A stretch of DNA of 64,000 bases from Alitibacter langaaensis DSM 22999 (GCF_003096995.1 NZ_QENU01000007.1:28681-92680); one strand, 5' to 3'. Positions 1 through 10,750 are shown, counted from the stretch's first letter. Notes: generated by a model from the sequence alone, not told the origin. Numbers and translations: made by a program.

Positions 1-247
1 AAATTTGTAAGCAAGTTTTAAGTGGAACTGCCGCATTTAATAGGGTTGCCAGCTGTGTTAATAGATCACAAATTTCCGCCTGTTTTGGCTTGTTGAAAAG
101 TTGAATATTGTGTTGAACACGAAGATGTTGCAAGCCACGAGAAAAAAGCACTTGTTTGGCGGCACTCTCACTTTCTGCCACAATCATCCCTTGTTGCCGT
201 TGATTTAGATGATCGGTGGCTTTCCAGCGGTAGAGTTTTAATTTCAT
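1..247 (-). CDS. pilC: Type IV pilus inner-membrane platform protein PilC (partial)
   Basis: N-terminal 82 or so residues of a PilC/GspF-type platform protein, cut by the left window edge. It starts MKLKLYRWKATDHLNQRQQG and then reads into a region typical of the first cytoplasmic GspF domain (AEICDLLTQLATLLNAAVPLKT). The family forms the inner-membrane base on which the pilus assembly ATPase acts, and in Pasteurellaceae it is needed for DNA uptake. The start codon overlaps the pilB stop as ATGA, which supports translational coupling and the start choice. Identity rests on the N-terminus plus operon position. Confidence 0.85.
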   Translation of the reverse strand, partial: MKLKLYRWKATDHLNQRQQGMIVAESESAAKQVLFSRGLQHLRVQHNIQLFNKPKQAEICDLLTQLATLLNAAVPLKTCLQI

Positions 248-1647
248 TTTTCACTCCCTAACACGCGTTGGATTTCATCTAAATCTGTGATGCCATCATT
301 TACTTTTATCAGCCCCGCTTGATAAAGCGAAGCAAAGTCTGTTTCATAGCGATGATCGTTGTTCAAGTGCGGTTGCAAAAATTGATAAATCCCGATGCGC
401 CCTGCATAACCTTGATGACAATGGCAAATATTTTCTGATTTTTGACCGCACTTATTGTCAGAGCACACAGGACAGCGTTTTCGCACCAAGCGTTGTGCGA
501 TGATGAGCAATAAAGCGGTGTTAATTTCTTGCGGTTGAATGCCAAGTTGTTGCAAACGTGCCATTGCTGATGGCGCATCATTAGTATGCAACGTAGAAAG
601 CACCAAATGCCCTGTTTGCGCTGCGCGCAATGCCATACGCGCGCTTTCTTCATCACGGATTTCCCCGAGCATAATGATGTCGGGATCTTGGCGCAGAAAG
701 GTGCGCAATAAACGGCTAAAATCTAAACCAATGGCTAAATTGAGTTGGGTTTGAATAATGCCGTTGAGCTCAATTTCAATGGGATCTTCGGCGGTCATAA
801 TGTGTTTGTCGGGCGTGTTGAGATGAGAAAGTGCGGTGTAAAGTGTGATACTTTTTCCGCTGCCTGTTGGACCCGTAACAAGAATTAATCCTTGCGGCTG
901 TTTTAAGGCGTGCTGAAAACGCTGCTGCTGTTCTGCTGTCATTCCAAGTTCAGCAAAATTGAAGTTCACTGGCTTATTTTGTTGCACACGCAGCACGACT
1001 TTTTCGCCAAGATAAGTAGGCAATGTGGAAAGCCGAAAATCCAAGATGTCAGAGAATGTGGTTTTAAAATGAAAACGCCCATCTTGTGGCAATCTTGTTT
1101 CCGCAATGTCCAGTTTTGCCAGTAATTTTAGACGCGATATTATACGACTTGTCAAGGCAAGGGAGAGAGGCGCTTGCTTTTGCAGCACCCCGTCAATACG
1201 AAAGCGTACTTGTAAATGTTGAGTTTGGGGTTCTATGTGAATATCTGAGGCATTTTTTTGTAACGCCTGTTCAAAGATATTATCAAGCAGTTGAATAATG
1301 GGTTCGTCTGAATGCTGAGCCGAATCCGTGCTCGGCGTATTTTCAACTTGATAAAAAACAGGGCTTTCTTCCACTTTAAGCGAGAGCGGGGAAAGTTCTT
1401 GCAAGAGTCTTTTGAGTTCGACCGTTGATAATAAAACTGGCTCTATACTTTTCCCAGTTAAAAATGAAAAGGTTTCGCAAGCCGAAATGTTGGTCAGACT
1501 ATCCACGCCTAGCCAGAGTGTTTGTTCATTTTCAGTCAGCGGCAAGGCAAGATAGCGGAGCAACAAGGCTTGCTGCTCCTGATTTTTCGCCCATAAGTGC
1601 GGTGAAATTTCAATGCGTTTTCCCTGACTCGTGGTTGCGCTTTTCAT
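244..1647 (-). CDS. pilB: Type IV pilus assembly ATPase PilB
   Basis: Secretion ATPase of the GspE/PilB family, 467 residues, shorter than most PilB proteins because the N-terminal domain is small. Visible motifs: Asp-box region ASDIHIE near residues 133-139, Walker A GPTGSGKS at 259-266, a Walker B region DPDIIMLGEIRDEES, and a His box GHLVLSTLHTND. Near the C-terminus is a cysteine cluster (CPVC...CGQ...CHC) that is a likely zinc site, as in other family members. It powers pilin polymerisation; in this family the pilus machinery drives natural transformation. It lies 18 bp after pilA and overlaps pilC by 4 bp. Confidence 0.95.
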   Translation of the reverse strand: MKSATTSQGKRIEISPHLWAKNQEQQALLLRYLALPLTENEQTLWLGVDSLTNISACETFSFLTGKSIEPVLLSTVELKRLLQELSPLSLKVEESPVFYQVENTPSTDSAQHSDEPIIQLLDNIFEQALQKNASDIHIEPQTQHLQVRFRIDGVLQKQAPLSLALTSRIISRLKLLAKLDIAETRLPQDGRFHFKTTFSDILDFRLSTLPTYLGEKVVLRVQQNKPVNFNFAELGMTAEQQQRFQHALKQPQGLILVTGPTGSGKSITLYTALSHLNTPDKHIMTAEDPIEIELNGIIQTQLNLAIGLDFSRLLRTFLRQDPDIIMLGEIRDEESARMALRAAQTGHLVLSTLHTNDAPSAMARLQQLGIQPQEINTALLLIIAQRLVRKRCPVCSDNKCGQKSENICHCHQGYAGRIGIYQFLQPHLNNDHRYETDFASLYQAGLIKVNDGITDLDEIQRVLGSEK

Positions 1648-1665
1648 TGGTGGCCTTATGTCGCT

Positions 1666-2109
1666 TTAGTTACAAAATCCAGCGGGGAAAATGGTGGCAT
1701 CGGGTTTGCAGGCTGTTTGCCAACTGACCCCTTTGGCGGCATTTCCACTTGCCGTTAGTGTATAACTGACATTGTCTAAGGTGTCTTTTCCCGTTGCGGT
1801 GATCACCCCAGATGCCACATTAACGCTGGCAACATATTTGCCTAATCCCGCATTGTTGGCTTGAATGCCGTTAGTTCCCGCGCTGCATTGAGTGGCATCA
1901 CCTGTATTGTAGATGCATAATTCCACTTCTGAACGGTAAGGCGCGGAGGCTTGTAATAATTCGGAAACGGCGGCTTTTTTGGTGTAATTTTGATAAGAAG
2001 GAATGGCGACCGTGGCTAAAATAGCGACAATCGCAATCACGATCATTAATTCAATTAAGGTAAAACCTTTGCGAACAGAGATAGAGAATGAAGTGCGGTT
2101 AAATTTCAT
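1666..2109 (-). CDS. pilA: Type IV major pilin PilA
   Basis: Type IVa prepilin of 147 residues. The leader [15 protein letters not shown] is followed by the prepilin peptidase site G^[17 protein letters not shown], with the invariant glycine at -1, phenylalanine at +1 and glutamate at +5. The hydrophobic N-terminal helix is followed by a globular domain with cysteines, two of them near the C-terminus ([15 protein letters not shown]), as expected for the pilin disulfide loop. An upstream in-frame extension exists, but this ATG follows a TTTTCCTTTTG stretch read as AAAGGAAAA on the coding strand. First gene of the pilA-B-C operon, divergent from ampD. Confidence 0.95.
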   Translation of the reverse strand: MKFNRTSFSISVRKGFTLIELMIVIAIVAILATVAIPSYQNYTKKAAVSELLQASAPYRSEVELCIYNTGDATQCSAGTNGIQANNAGLGKYVASVNVASGVITATGKDTLDNVSYTLTASGNAAKGVSWQTACKPDATIFPAGFCN

Positions 2110-2184
2110 GATGTTTTCCTTTTGTGAGAAAATTTGACCGCACTTTGAAATAATGGGCAAACCCTGTCAAAATGTGCAAAATAA

Positions 2185-2206
2185 ATATGGAATACAGATC
2201 ACAAAA
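2185..2206 (-). promoter_or_regulatory. Possible CRP-type half-site in the pilA-ampD divergent promoter
   Basis: Reading toward pilA, TTTTGTGATCTGTATTCCATAT has a good left CRP half (TGTGA) but a poor right half. Competence pil genes of H. influenzae are known to use CRP-S sites with Sxy. Here only one half matches, so this is a weak candidate. Confidence 0.3.
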
Positions 2207-2215
2207 TTTAATTTT

Positions 2216-2779
2216 ATGACGAGCAAAACAGCCTTTAAAATACAGCAAGGGTGGCTAGAACATACACGAAAAGTGCTTTCCCCCCATTTTGATCAACGCC
2301 CTGATGGCCAAGATATTTCCTTGTTGGTTATTCATTATATTAGCCTGCCGCCAGAGCAATTTGGTGGTGGATTTATTGATGATTTTTTTCAAGGGAAACT
2401 CGATCCAACAGTACATCCTTATTTTGAAGAAATTTATCAAGTTCGGGTGTCTGCTCATTGCTTGATTGAGCGCAATGGGCGTGTAACGCAGTATGTGAAT
2501 TTTAATGATCGCGCTTGGCACGCTGGCTTGTCTTGTTTTGAAGGGCGGGAGAAGTGCAATGATTTTGCGATTGGCATTGAGCTTGAGGGCAGTAACGAAC
2601 AGCCTTTTACGGATGAGCAATATCAGGCTTTAACCGCGCTTTCGCAAGCGATTATGCAAACTTATCCGCAGATCAATAAATCGCGCATTGTTGGACATTG
2701 TGATATTGCCCCAGAGCGAAAAATCGATCCAGGGCAGTTTTTTGATTGGGAACGTTATTTAGGCAGTTTATCCGCTTAA
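2216..2779 (+). CDS. ampD: 1,6-anhydro-N-acetylmuramoyl-L-alanine amidase AmpD
   Basis: Cytoplasmic zinc amidase of peptidoglycan recycling, cleaving the stem peptide from 1,6-anhydroMurNAc. 187 residues from the ATG at 2216, the usual AmpD length; a longer in-frame start at 2153 adds an unconserved leader across the pilA promoter and was not used. Seen: the zinc histidine in [11 protein letters not shown], the [16 protein letters not shown] core, WHAG, GIELEG, and the C-terminal [14 protein letters not shown] carrying the second zinc His and Asp. Divergent from pilA; its stop overlaps the mazG stop by 4 bp tail to tail. Confidence 0.95.
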   Translation: MTSKTAFKIQQGWLEHTRKVLSPHFDQRPDGQDISLLVIHYISLPPEQFGGGFIDDFFQGKLDPTVHPYFEEIYQVRVSAHCLIERNGRVTQYVNFNDRAWHAGLSCFEGREKCNDFAIGIELEGSNEQPFTDEQYQALTALSQAIMQTYPQINKSRIVGHCDIAPERKIDPGQFFDWERYLGSLSA

Positions 2780-3564
2780 TTTTCTTCTGATTTCACTTCA
2801 GTCCATAAGATATCCATTTCCGCCAAAGAGCTTTGCGCAGGGGATTTGCCTTGGGCTGCGAGTTTCTGTTCCACTGCCCGGAAACGGCGCTCAAATTTTT
2901 GGTTCGCTTTGCGTAGGGCTTCTTCGGCATCAATGTTTAAATGGCGCGCCATATTCACCGTGGCAAAAAGGAAATCGCCGAGTTCTTCTTCCACTTTTTC
3001 TTGCATTAAGTGCGGTCGATTTAGCTCTTGTTTTATTTCTTCTAATTCTTCTTCAACCTTAGCGATGACATCAGGCAGATTGTCCCAATCAAAGCTCACT
3101 TTGGCGCATTTCTTCTGCATTTTTTGCGCACGCATTAATGCCGGAAATGCATGCGGAATTGCCGCTAATATTGATTTATCCGTCTGTCCTTGTTTTTCTT
3201 GTGCTTTAATTTCATTCCAACGCTCCAAGGCTTCTTTTTCATTGTTGGCTGATTTATCGCCAAAAACATGAGGGTGACGGCGCACGATTTTTTCAGCCAC
3301 TTCGTTAACCACATCGTCAAAGGTAAATTTTTTCTCTTCGCTGGCAAGCTGGCTGAAAAAGACCACTTGCATTAATAGATCACCTAATTCTTCACGCAAA
3401 TTTTCAACGTCATTTTTCTCAATGGCATCAATCACTTCATAGGTTTCTTCTGTTAAACAGGGAATCATTGATTGATAATTCTGTTTTAGATCCCACGGGC
3501 AGCCGCCATTGGGGTTGCGCAGTTGAGCGATAAGTTTGATAAAGTCTTGGATATTGTATTGCAT
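2776..3564 (-). CDS. mazG: Nucleoside triphosphate pyrophosphohydrolase MazG
   Basis: MazG hydrolyses NTPs to NMP plus pyrophosphate and helps clear abnormal nucleotides and modulate ppGpp. 262 residues, matching the long two-domain E. coli form. The first domain shows [25 protein letters not shown] and the metal-binding [12 protein letters not shown]; the second repeats the pattern with EELEEI and [17 protein letters not shown]. Encoded convergently with ampD. Upstream is the divergent uspA promoter. Confidence 0.93.
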   Translation of the reverse strand: MQYNIQDFIKLIAQLRNPNGGCPWDLKQNYQSMIPCLTEETYEVIDAIEKNDVENLREELGDLLMQVVFFSQLASEEKKFTFDDVVNEVAEKIVRRHPHVFGDKSANNEKEALERWNEIKAQEKQGQTDKSILAAIPHAFPALMRAQKMQKKCAKVSFDWDNLPDVIAKVEEELEEIKQELNRPHLMQEKVEEELGDFLFATVNMARHLNIDAEEALRKANQKFERRFRAVEQKLAAQGKSPAQSSLAEMDILWTEVKSEEN

Positions 3565-3638
3565 GATATTTCCCTATTAAACGAGGTGTGGGGCAGTGTA
3601 TTGCGTAAATGCAAATAATTCAATGAATTTTCAAAATT

Positions 3639-3652
3639 GTGATCTAGTGCAA
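3639..3652 (+). promoter_or_regulatory. FNR-like box and -10 of uspA
   Basis: GTGATCTAGTGCAA resembles the FNR palindrome TTGAT-N4-ATCAA (left half one mismatch, right half two). Its centre is about 41.5 bp before the start point predicted from a TACTAT -10 at 3675-3680. That is a class II activator position. The match is imperfect, so this is a weak call. Confidence 0.35.
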
Positions 3653-3723
3653 GGTTTTTTTTATTTGGGCGCGCTACTATACAGACAACCGAAAGGTTCA
3701 ACTAATCAGATAAGGAGTTGATT

Positions 3724-4152
3724 ATGTACAAACACGTTTTAGTCGCAGTTGATCTCTCAGATGAGAGCGATTTTTTATTGAAAAAAGCAGTAGGAGTGGC
3801 GCAACGTCACGGGGCTAAGCTTTCGATTATCCACGTGGATGTGAACTTCTCCGATCTTTATACTGGTTTGATTGATGTGAATATGTCATCCATGCAAGAT
3901 CGCATTTCAAGTGAAACTCAACAAGCATTGGTGCAACTTGCTGAAAATGCAGGCTATCCAATTTCCGAAAAATTAAGTGGTAGCGGTGATTTGGGGCAAG
4001 TGCTTTCAGATGCGATTGAGCAATATGATGTTGACTTATTAGTCACAGGCCATCATCAAGATTTCTGGAGCAAACTCATGTCATCAACTCGCCAAGTGAT
4101 GAATACCATTAAAATTGATATGCTGGTTGTGCCATTACACGACGAGGCATAA
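3724..4152 (+). CDS. uspA: Universal stress protein A
   Basis: Small cytoplasmic UspA-fold protein of 142 residues, induced by growth arrest in relatives. [22 protein letters not shown] opens the alpha/beta fold; later come [26 protein letters not shown] and the C-terminal strand [10 protein letters not shown]. The loop lacks the G-2x-G-9x-G(S/T) ATP motif, as in the UspA rather than the UspFG branch. Start at ATG 3724 follows AAGGAG with good spacing; a TTG two codons earlier is less likely. A paired uptake-signal terminator follows. Confidence 0.93.
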   Translation: MYKHVLVAVDLSDESDFLLKKAVGVAQRHGAKLSIIHVDVNFSDLYTGLIDVNMSSMQDRISSETQQALVQLAENAGYPISEKLSGSGDLGQVLSDAIEQYDVDLLVTGHHQDFWSKLMSSTRQVMNTIKIDMLVVPLHDEA

Positions 4153-4182
4153 TGCCATTGTTTGAAAACTTATTAAAAATCG

Positions 4183-4220
4183 ACCGCACTTTTGTGGCAA
4201 AATCCCAAAGTGCGGTTTTG
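4183..4220 (+). terminator. Uptake-signal dyad terminator after uspA
   Basis: ACCGCACTTT at 4183-4192 pairs with AAAGTGCGGT at 4207-4216, followed by TTTGTTTTA. Two uptake signals in inverted orientation form the stem of an apparent rho-independent terminator. Confidence 0.75.
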
Positions 4221-4320
4221 TTTTATGATAAATCTGAGAATTCCTTGAAAAAGCCGTTCTATAAATGTGAAAAATATGCCAAAATAAGCCGATTTTTAGA
4301 CAAATTTCTTTAAGGTTACA

Positions 4321-6945
4321 ATGAAAACAACAGCGCAAATTCGACAAGCATATTTAGATTTCTTCCATAGCAAGGGGCATACCGTAGTAGAAAGTAGCTC
4401 TCTTGTGCCAGAAAATGATCCAACGTTATTATTTACTAATGCGGGGATGAACCAATTTAAAGATGTGTTCTTAGGCATGGAAAAACGCCCTTACACCCGT
4501 GCGACAACGGCTCAACGTTGTGTGCGTGCTGGTGGTAAACACAATGACTTAGAAAACGTGGGCTACACCGCCAGACACCATACATTCTTTGAAATGATGG
4601 GGAATTTCAGTTTTGGTGATTATTTCAAACATGATGCGATCCAATTCGCTTGGGAGTTTTTAACTTCATCGCAATGGTTAGGATTGCCGAAAGAAAAATT
4701 ATACGTCACCGTGTATGAAACGGATGATGAAGCCTATGACATTTGGAATAATGTCGTAGGCGTGCCAGCGGAGCATATTATCCGTATCGGCGATAATAAA
4801 GGCGCGCCTTATGCTTCAGATAATTTCTGGGCAATGGGCGATACAGGACCTTGTGGCCCTTGTACCGAAATTTTCTATGATCATGGCGATCATATTTGGG
4901 GCGGCTTGCCAGGTTCTCCAGAAGAAGACGGCGACCGTTATATTGAAGTCTGGAATATCGTGTTCATGCAGTTTAACCGTTTGCCAGATGGCACAATGGA
5001 AAAATTGCCAAAACCATCAGTGGATACGGGCATGGGCTTGGAACGTATGACAGCCGTGCTGCAACATGTGAATTCAAACTACGAAATCGATATTTTCCAA
5101 ACATTAATTAAAAAAGTCGCAGAAGTGGTTGGCACACAAGATTTAGGCAATAAATCATTGCGTGTTATTGCAGACCATATTCGCTCTTGTGCCTATTTAA
5201 TCGCTGACGGTGTTATCCCATCAAATGAAGGCCGTGGCTATGTCTTGCGCCGCATTATTCGCCGCGCGGTACGTCATGGACATTTGCTTGGTGCGAAAGA
5301 AACCTTCTTCTACAAATTAGTGCCGACACTCATTGAAGTTATGGCAGCAGCGGGCAAACAAGTTAAAGAAAAACAAGCGAACGTTGAAAAATTATTACGC
5401 TTAGAAGAAGAACAATTTGCACGCACCCTTGAACGTGGGTTGGCATTGTTAGATGAGGCATTGGCTAACGTGAAAAATGGCGTGCTTTCTGGCGATGTCG
5501 CCTTTAAGCTCTACGATACTTACGGTTTCCCATTAGATTTAACCGCCGATGTATGCCGTGAGCGCAATATTAACATTGATGAAGAAGGCTTTGAGCGCGA
5601 AATGGAAGCGCAACGCTTACGCGCACAAGCAGCAAGCAACTTCGGTGTGGATTATAGTAGCGTTATTCGTGTTGACGGCGAAACCAAGTTTGAAGGCTAT
5701 ACCCATGACGAAAGTTTGGCAAAAGTGACCGCACTTTTCTATGATGGTAAATCAGTAGAAACCATTACTGCGGGACAAAGTGCGGTGGTGGTATTAGAAA
5801 ATACGCCATTCTACGCAGAAATGGGTGGTCAAATTGGCGACAGCGGTGTGTTGACCGCAAATGGCGTGCAATTTGAAGTGAAAGATACACAAAAATATGG
5901 CTTTGTTTTTGGTCACGTTGGTGAGCTAGAACAAGGCACATTAAGCGTTGGGCAAATTGTGAATGCAACGGTAAATCATGAACGTCGCCAGCAAACTCGC
6001 TTAAATCACAGTGCAACACATTTATTACACGCAGCATTGCGCCAAGTATTAGGCGAACATGTGGCGCAGAAAGGTTCTTTAGTGGCTGATACAGGTCTGC
6101 GCTTTGACTTTGTGCAACCTGAAGCGGTGAGCAAAGAACAGATCGCGGAGATCGAACGTTTAGTGAACTTCCACGTGCGTGCAAATCACCCTGTACTTAC
6201 TGAAGAGATGGGTGTCGAAGAAGCGAAAGCGAAAGGCGCAATGGCATTATTCGGTGAGAAATATGGCGATGTCGTACGCGTTGTTACTATGAGTCCATTC
6301 TCGATTGAACTTTGTGGCGGCTTGCACGTAGAGCGCACAGGTGAAATTGGTTTATTCAAAATTATCTCAGAAAGCGCGGTGGCAGCGGGTATCCGCCGTA
6401 TCGAAGCGGTGACTGGCGAGGGCGCAATGAATTGGTTGTTTAATCAACAAGCCATTTTGGCGCAAAGCGCGGAATTACTGAAATCTGACGTGCCATCACT
6501 GCCTGAAAAAATTGTTCAGTTACAAGATAAAGCGAAGAAAACGGAAAAAGAATTAGAGCAGTTAAAAGCGAAAGCAGCACAGGCTGCAGGTTCAAACCTC
6601 GCACAAAGTGCGGTCAAAATTGGTGAAGTTTCGGTGATTGTTCATCAGCTTGATGGCGTGGATGCGAAAGCATTGCGTGTCATGGTGGATGATTTGAAAA
6701 ATCAATTAGGCTCTGGTGTTGTCGCGTTGGGTTCAGTGGCAGAAGATAAAGTAAACCTAATTGTTGGGGTGACAGCAGATTTAACTTCAAAAGTTAAAGC
6801 TGGCGAACTCGTTAATGTGATGGCGCAACAGGTTGGCGGAAAAGGTGGTGGTCGCCCAGATATGGCGATGGCTGGTGGTTCTCAACCTGAAAATGTATCA
6901 GTGGCATTAAATGCTGCATCAGATTGGTTAAAAGCCAATTTGTAA
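4321..6945 (+). CDS. alaS: Alanyl-tRNA synthetase
   Basis: Class II synthetase charging tRNA-Ala, 874 residues, the normal bacterial length. N-terminal catalytic core begins [20 protein letters not shown] and contains the motif 2 stretch [16 protein letters not shown] and the motif 3-like GMGLERM. The editing domain shows the zinc-binding [12 protein letters not shown] and [13 protein letters not shown]; the C-Ala domain ends [15 protein letters not shown]. Upstream of csrA, as in many gammaproteobacteria. It contains several in-frame uptake signals. No anomaly seen. Confidence 0.98.
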   Translation: MKTTAQIRQAYLDFFHSKGHTVVESSSLVPENDPTLLFTNAGMNQFKDVFLGMEKRPYTRATTAQRCVRAGGKHNDLENVGYTARHHTFFEMMGNFSFGDYFKHDAIQFAWEFLTSSQWLGLPKEKLYVTVYETDDEAYDIWNNVVGVPAEHIIRIGDNKGAPYASDNFWAMGDTGPCGPCTEIFYDHGDHIWGGLPGSPEEDGDRYIEVWNIVFMQFNRLPDGTMEKLPKPSVDTGMGLERMTAVLQHVNSNYEIDIFQTLIKKVAEVVGTQDLGNKSLRVIADHIRSCAYLIADGVIPSNEGRGYVLRRIIRRAVRHGHLLGAKETFFYKLVPTLIEVMAAAGKQVKEKQANVEKLLRLEEEQFARTLERGLALLDEALANVKNGVLSGDVAFKLYDTYGFPLDLTADVCRERNINIDEEGFEREMEAQRLRAQAASNFGVDYSSVIRVDGETKFEGYTHDESLAKVTALFYDGKSVETITAGQSAVVVLENTPFYAEMGGQIGDSGVLTANGVQFEVKDTQKYGFVFGHVGELEQGTLSVGQIVNATVNHERRQQTRLNHSATHLLHAALRQVLGEHVAQKGSLVADTGLRFDFVQPEAVSKEQIAEIERLVNFHVRANHPVLTEEMGVEEAKAKGAMALFGEKYGDVVRVVTMSPFSIELCGGLHVERTGEIGLFKIISESAVAAGIRRIEAVTGEGAMNWLFNQQAILAQSAELLKSDVPSLPEKIVQLQDKAKKTEKELEQLKAKAAQAAGSNLAQSAVKIGEVSVIVHQLDGVDAKALRVMVDDLKNQLGSGVVALGSVAEDKVNLIVGVTADLTSKVKAGELVNVMAQQVGGKGGGRPDMAMAGGSQPENVSVALNAASDWLKANL

Positions 6946-7023
6946 TGACACCTTGCGGCGATGAATGACTGCTCGCCGCAAGGTTATCTAGGGATAGAAC
7001 GACAGGCATATTAGGGGGTCTGT

Positions 7024-7215
7024 ATGTTAATTTTAACCCGTAAAGTCGGTGAAAGCTTGCTTATCGGCGATGATATTTCTATCACTGTTTTGAGTGTGCG
7101 GGGTAACCAAGTGAAAATTGGGGTGAACGCACCAAAGGATGTGTCTGTTCATCGTGAAGAAATCTATCAGCGCATTAAGGAATTGGAGGAGGGCAAAAAT
7201 GATAATAGTAAATGA
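7024..7215 (+). CDS. csrA: Carbon storage regulator CsrA
   Basis: RNA-binding post-transcriptional regulator that binds GGA motifs in leaders. 63 residues, nearly the canonical 61, with [39 protein letters not shown] intact; the R44-equivalent in VHREE is present. The ribosome-binding site is AGGGGG just upstream. It lies between alaS and the phosphomannomutase gene; the 30 bp gap to the latter suggests cotranscription. Family knowledge: CsrA controls central carbon flux and often motility or biofilm. Confidence 0.96.
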   Translation: MLILTRKVGESLLIGDDISITVLSVRGNQVKIGVNAPKDVSVHREEIYQRIKELEEGKNDNSK

Positions 7216-7245
7216 TTTGCCTCGCTTAGATCATTGGGAGGTCTT

Positions 7246-8610
7246 ATGTCTAAACTAACTTGTTTTAAAGCCTACGATATTCGTGGTCGTTTGGGCGATG
7301 AATTAAATGCCGACATTGTTTATCGTATTGGTCGTGCGTTTGGTCAGTTTTTAAAACCCAAAACGATTGTTGTGGGTGGCGATGTTCGTTTAACAAGTAA
7401 AGAATTAAAAAGCGCAGTAACGAATGGTTTGTTAGACTCAGGCGTTAACGTTATTGATTTAGGCGAAGTCGGCACGGAAGAGGTGTATTTTGCGACTTCA
7501 TTCTTAAAGGCAGATGGCGGTATCGAAGTCACCGCAAGCCATAATCCAATGGATTTTAACGGGTTGAAATTAGTGCGCGAAGGTTCTCGCCCTATTAGTG
7601 CGGACACAGGTTTGGCGGACATTCAACGCTTGGCGGAAGAAAATAACTTCCCAGCCGTTGCCCAACGTGGTTCCTATAAACAACAATCTGTATTAGGGGA
7701 TTATGTTGAGCGTTTATTATCTTATGTAAATTTGGATAATATCAAACCACTAAAATTAGTGATTAATTCGGGCAATGGCGCGGCAGGTCATGTGGTTGAT
7801 GCGATTGAAGCGCAATTCAAAGCTCGTCATGTGCCCATTGAATTCGTGAAAGTGCATAATAACCCAGATGGCACATTCCCGCACGGTATCCCTAATCCGA
7901 TTTTACATGATAACCGCCAAGATACCATTGATGCTGTGTTAGCTAACCAAGCGGATTTTGGTATCGCTTTTGATGGCGATTTTGACCGCTGTTTCTTCTT
8001 TGATGAGCATGGTGGCTTTATTGAAGGCTACTATGTTGTGGGGTTATTAGGTCAAGCGTTTGCTCAAAAACATAAAGGTGCCAAGATTATTTATGATCCA
8101 CGTTTGATCTGGAATACAGAAAAATTAGTGGCAGAAAATGGTGGCGAAGCCGTGATGTCTAAGTCTGGGCATTCATTTATTAAAGAAAAAATGCGCGAAG
8201 TGGATGCGGTATATGGCGGCGAAATGTCAGCACACCATTATTTCCGTGATTTCTATTATTGTGATAGTGGTATGATCCCATGGTTGCTTGTGATGGAATT
8301 AGTTTGCACAACAGGTAAAACCCTAGGGCAATTAGTGAATGAAAGTATTGATACTTATCCGTCACCAGGTGAGATTAATAGCAAATTAACAGATGCAAAA
8401 GCATCAATTGCGCGCGTGCGTGCCGCTTATGAAAAAGAGGCTGTTAGCGTGAGCGATCTGGATGGTATCAGTATTGAATATCCAAATTGGCGCTTTAATT
8501 TACGCAGTTCAAATACCGAGCCTGTAGTGCGCTTAAATCTTGAAACGCGTGGCGATAAAAAATTAATGCAAGAGAAAACGGATGAAATTTTGGCATTGTT
8601 ACGTCAATAA
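7246..8610 (+). CDS. manB: Phosphomannomutase (ManB/CpsG type)
   Basis: Alpha-D-phosphohexomutase, 454 residues, of the CpsG/RfbK phosphomannomutase group that interconverts mannose-6-P and mannose-1-P toward GDP-sugars. Seen: [10 protein letters not shown] at the N-terminus, the phosphoserine loop [11 protein letters not shown], the metal-binding [11 protein letters not shown], the sugar-specificity stretch [10 protein letters not shown], and the phosphate-binding [15 protein letters not shown] 7246 follows GGGAGG; a TTG four codons upstream is inferior. It sits between csrA and galU, two genes adjacent in H. influenzae as I recall. Phosphoglucomutase activity cannot be excluded. Confidence 0.85.
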   Translation: MSKLTCFKAYDIRGRLGDELNADIVYRIGRAFGQFLKPKTIVVGGDVRLTSKELKSAVTNGLLDSGVNVIDLGEVGTEEVYFATSFLKADGGIEVTASHNPMDFNGLKLVREGSRPISADTGLADIQRLAEENNFPAVAQRGSYKQQSVLGDYVERLLSYVNLDNIKPLKLVINSGNGAAGHVVDAIEAQFKARHVPIEFVKVHNNPDGTFPHGIPNPILHDNRQDTIDAVLANQADFGIAFDGDFDRCFFFDEHGGFIEGYYVVGLLGQAFAQKHKGAKIIYDPRLIWNTEKLVAENGGEAVMSKSGHSFIKEKMREVDAVYGGEMSAHHYFRDFYYCDSGMIPWLLVMELVCTTGKTLGQLVNESIDTYPSPGEINSKLTDAKASIARVRAAYEKEAVSVSDLDGISIEYPNWRFNLRSSNTEPVVRLNLETRGDKKLMQEKTDEILALLRQ

Positions 8611-8632
8611 GCTGTAAAATTTGGTAAATTTT

Positions 8633-8668
8633 GACCGCACTTAGCATTGTTTATGTTAAAGTGCGGTC
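8633..8668 (+). terminator. Uptake-signal dyad between manB and galU
   Basis: GACCGCACTT at 8633-8642 pairs with AAGTGCGGTC at 8659-8668, followed by GTTTATAT. Likely terminator for the csrA-manB transcript, so galU probably has its own promoter. Confidence 0.65.
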
Positions 8669-8692
8669 GTTTATATATAAAAAGGAAAAGAC

Positions 8693-9580
8693 ATGAAAGT
8701 GATTATCCCTGTGGCGGGGCTAGGTACCCGTATGTTGCCAGCGACCAAAGCGATTCCAAAGGAAATGTTAACATTAGTTGACAAGCCATTAATTCAATAT
8801 GTGGTGAATGAATGTGTGGCAGCTGGCGTTAAAGAAATTGTCTTGGTTACCCATTCTTCAAAAAATGCAATCGAAAACCACTTTGATACCTCCTATGAGC
8901 TTGAATCAATGCTTGAAAAACGTGTTAAACGTCAGTTATTGGAAGAAGTGCGTTCAATTTGCCCGAAAGATGTGACTATTATGCATGTGCGTCAAGGTAA
9001 TGCGAAAGGTTTGGGGCATGCGGTGTTATGTGGTCGTCCATTAGTAGGGAATGAACCTTTTGCTGTGGTGTTGCCAGATGTGCTATTGGCTGAGTTTACC
9101 GCAGATCAAAAAACAGAAAATTTAGCGGCGATGATTAAACGTTTTAATGAAACAGGCAACAGCCAAATCATGGTAGCCCCCGTTGATCCTAAAGAGGTAA
9201 GCAGTTATGGGGTGGCGGATTGTAATGGCGCTGAATTTACCAGTGGAGTAAGTGCTAAAATTTCACGCATGGTAGAAAAACCGAAAGTAGAAGATGCACC
9301 GTCAAATCTTGCAGTTGTAGGGCGTTATGTCTTTTCAAAAGCAATTTGGGATTTATTAGAGAAAACCCCAATGGGCGTTGGTGATGAAATTCAGCTCACT
9401 GATGCTATTGATATGTTGATAGAAAAAGAAACCGTTGAAGCTTTCCAAATGTCTGGCGAGTCTTTTGATTGTGGTGATAAGATCGGTTATATGCAAGCTT
9501 TTGTTGAATATGGTTTGCAACACGACAAATTAGGCGCTCAATTTAAAGATTATTTGAAAAAATTAGCAAAAACGCTATAA
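8693..9580 (+). CDS. galU: UTP-glucose-1-phosphate uridylyltransferase
   Basis: Makes UDP-glucose from UTP and glucose-1-P for lipooligosaccharide and capsule synthesis. 295 residues, normal length. Nucleotidyltransferase signature [22 protein letters not shown] is at the N-terminus with the catalytic Arg and Lys; VLPDVLL carries the metal-binding Asp; VEKP and [12 protein letters not shown] are typical of GalU. AAAAGGAAAAG precedes the ATG. A hairpin terminator follows at 9597-9628. Confidence 0.97.
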   Translation: MKVIIPVAGLGTRMLPATKAIPKEMLTLVDKPLIQYVVNECVAAGVKEIVLVTHSSKNAIENHFDTSYELESMLEKRVKRQLLEEVRSICPKDVTIMHVRQGNAKGLGHAVLCGRPLVGNEPFAVVLPDVLLAEFTADQKTENLAAMIKRFNETGNSQIMVAPVDPKEVSSYGVADCNGAEFTSGVSAKISRMVEKPKVEDAPSNLAVVGRYVFSKAIWDLLEKTPMGVGDEIQLTDAIDMLIEKETVEAFQMSGESFDCGDKIGYMQAFVEYGLQHDKLGAQFKDYLKKLAKTL

Positions 9581-9596
9581 GCGTTAAATTTAAACT

Positions 9597-9632
9597 AAAG
9601 GCTAAGAAATCGGACATTCTTAGCCTTTCTTT
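9597..9632 (+). terminator. Terminator after galU
   Basis: Perfect 12-bp stem, AAAGGCTAAGAA at 9597-9608 with TTCTTAGCCTTT at 9617-9628, followed by CTTTTG. Confidence 0.8.
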
Positions 9633-9735
9633 TGCCCTTTCGCGAAAAAAATTAATATGAAAGCGTGAAATAAAATGCTAAAATAGCCAATTCAAAAGTA
9701 TTCCAAACTATTTTTACATCGAATTAGGTTTATTT

Positions 9736-10146
9736 ATGGCTTTAGTTGCTGATAAAAAGAAAAACGTTATTGAAGAAGTCGGCCAAAAATCCAAAGGCGT
9801 AAACATTTGTCTATGGTTATTGGCTCTTGCGATTATCCTTGTTGCCTCAGTGGGTAATGTAGTCTTTGCAGATCAATATTCAACACCAATCCGTGTTGTT
9901 GCAATTTTTGTACTCATCGTGCTTGCATTAGTGTTTGCAGCCTTAACCAATGAAGGTAAACGCGCGATTGCATTCTTTAGTGAATCAAGAACAGAATTAA
10001 GACGAATTGTATGGCCAACTCGTCCAGAAGCAATGCAAACAACTTTTATTGTTATTGCGGCAACCGTATTATTGTCTTTGATTTTATGGGGCTTTGACAG
10101 TGTTATCATTGCCGTGCTTAATTTCTTAACTAATTTGAGATTCTAA
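9736..10146 (+). CDS. secE: Protein translocase subunit SecE
   Basis: Essential SecYEG translocon subunit, 136 residues, the long three-helix enterobacterial form. Hydrophobic stretches are at about residues 24-42, 50-68 and 110-132. The conserved cytoplasmic amphipathic segment and hinge [24 protein letters not shown] is intact. It is separated from nusG by a single base pair, the usual secE-nusG pair. No tRNA gene is found upstream, unlike the E. coli locus. Confidence 0.96.
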   Translation: MALVADKKKNVIEEVGQKSKGVNICLWLLALAIILVASVGNVVFADQYSTPIRVVAIFVLIVLALVFAALTNEGKRAIAFFSESRTELRRIVWPTRPEAMQTTFIVIAATVLLSLILWGFDSVIIAVLNFLTNLRF

Positions 10147-10147
10147 A

Positions 10148-10705
10148 ATGACAGAAACAACAGCTCCTAAAAAACGTTGGTATGTATTACAAGCTTTCTC
10201 TGGTTTTGAAAGCCGCGTGGCAACGACATTACGTGAATATATCAAATTAAACCAAATGGAAGATCAATTTGGCGAAGTCCTTGTTCCTACCGAAGAAGTG
10301 GTTGAAAATGTGGCGGGAAAACGTCGTAAAAGTGAACGAAAATTTTTCCCAGGCTATGTATTAGTACAAATGGAAATGAATGACTACACTTGGCAGCTCG
10401 TGCGTAGCGTGCCTCGTGTTATGGGTTTCATTGGCGGTACGCCAGATAAACCATTGCCAATTAGTCAACGTGAAGCAGATATTATTTTAAATCGTGTTGA
10501 ACAAAATGCAGATAAACCACGTCATCGTAATGAATATCATCCTGGTGAAGAAGTGCGTGTAACTGAAGGTCCATTTGCGGACTTTAATGGTACGGTTGAA
10601 GAAGTGGATTACGAAAAAGGTCGCTTGAAAGTGTCTGTATCTATCTTTGGACGCGCAACCCCTGTTGAACTTGAATTTTCTCAGGTAGAAAAATCAAACG
10701 GATAA
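10148..10705 (+). CDS. nusG: Transcription termination/antitermination factor NusG
   Basis: NusG binds RNA polymerase and couples it to Rho or to the ribosome (NusE/S10). 185 residues with the NGN domain ([48 protein letters not shown]) and a C-terminal KOW motif ([23 protein letters not shown]). Cotranscribed with secE. A strong intrinsic terminator follows at 10721-10750. Confidence 0.98.
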   Translation: MTETTAPKKRWYVLQAFSGFESRVATTLREYIKLNQMEDQFGEVLVPTEEVVENVAGKRRKSERKFFPGYVLVQMEMNDYTWQLVRSVPRVMGFIGGTPDKPLPISQREADIILNRVEQNADKPRHRNEYHPGEEVRVTEGPFADFNGTVEEVDYEKGRLKVSVSIFGRATPVELEFSQVEKSNG

Positions 10706-10720
10706 GTCAATGAAATAATA

Positions 10721-10750
10721 AAGAGCAAACGAATCAGTTTGCTCTTTTTT
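10721..10750 (+). terminator. Terminator after nusG
   Basis: Perfect 10-bp stem, AAGAGCAAAC at 10721-10730 with GTTTGCTCTT at 10737-10746, continuing into an uninterrupted T run. It separates secE-nusG from rplK-rplA. Confidence 0.9.
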
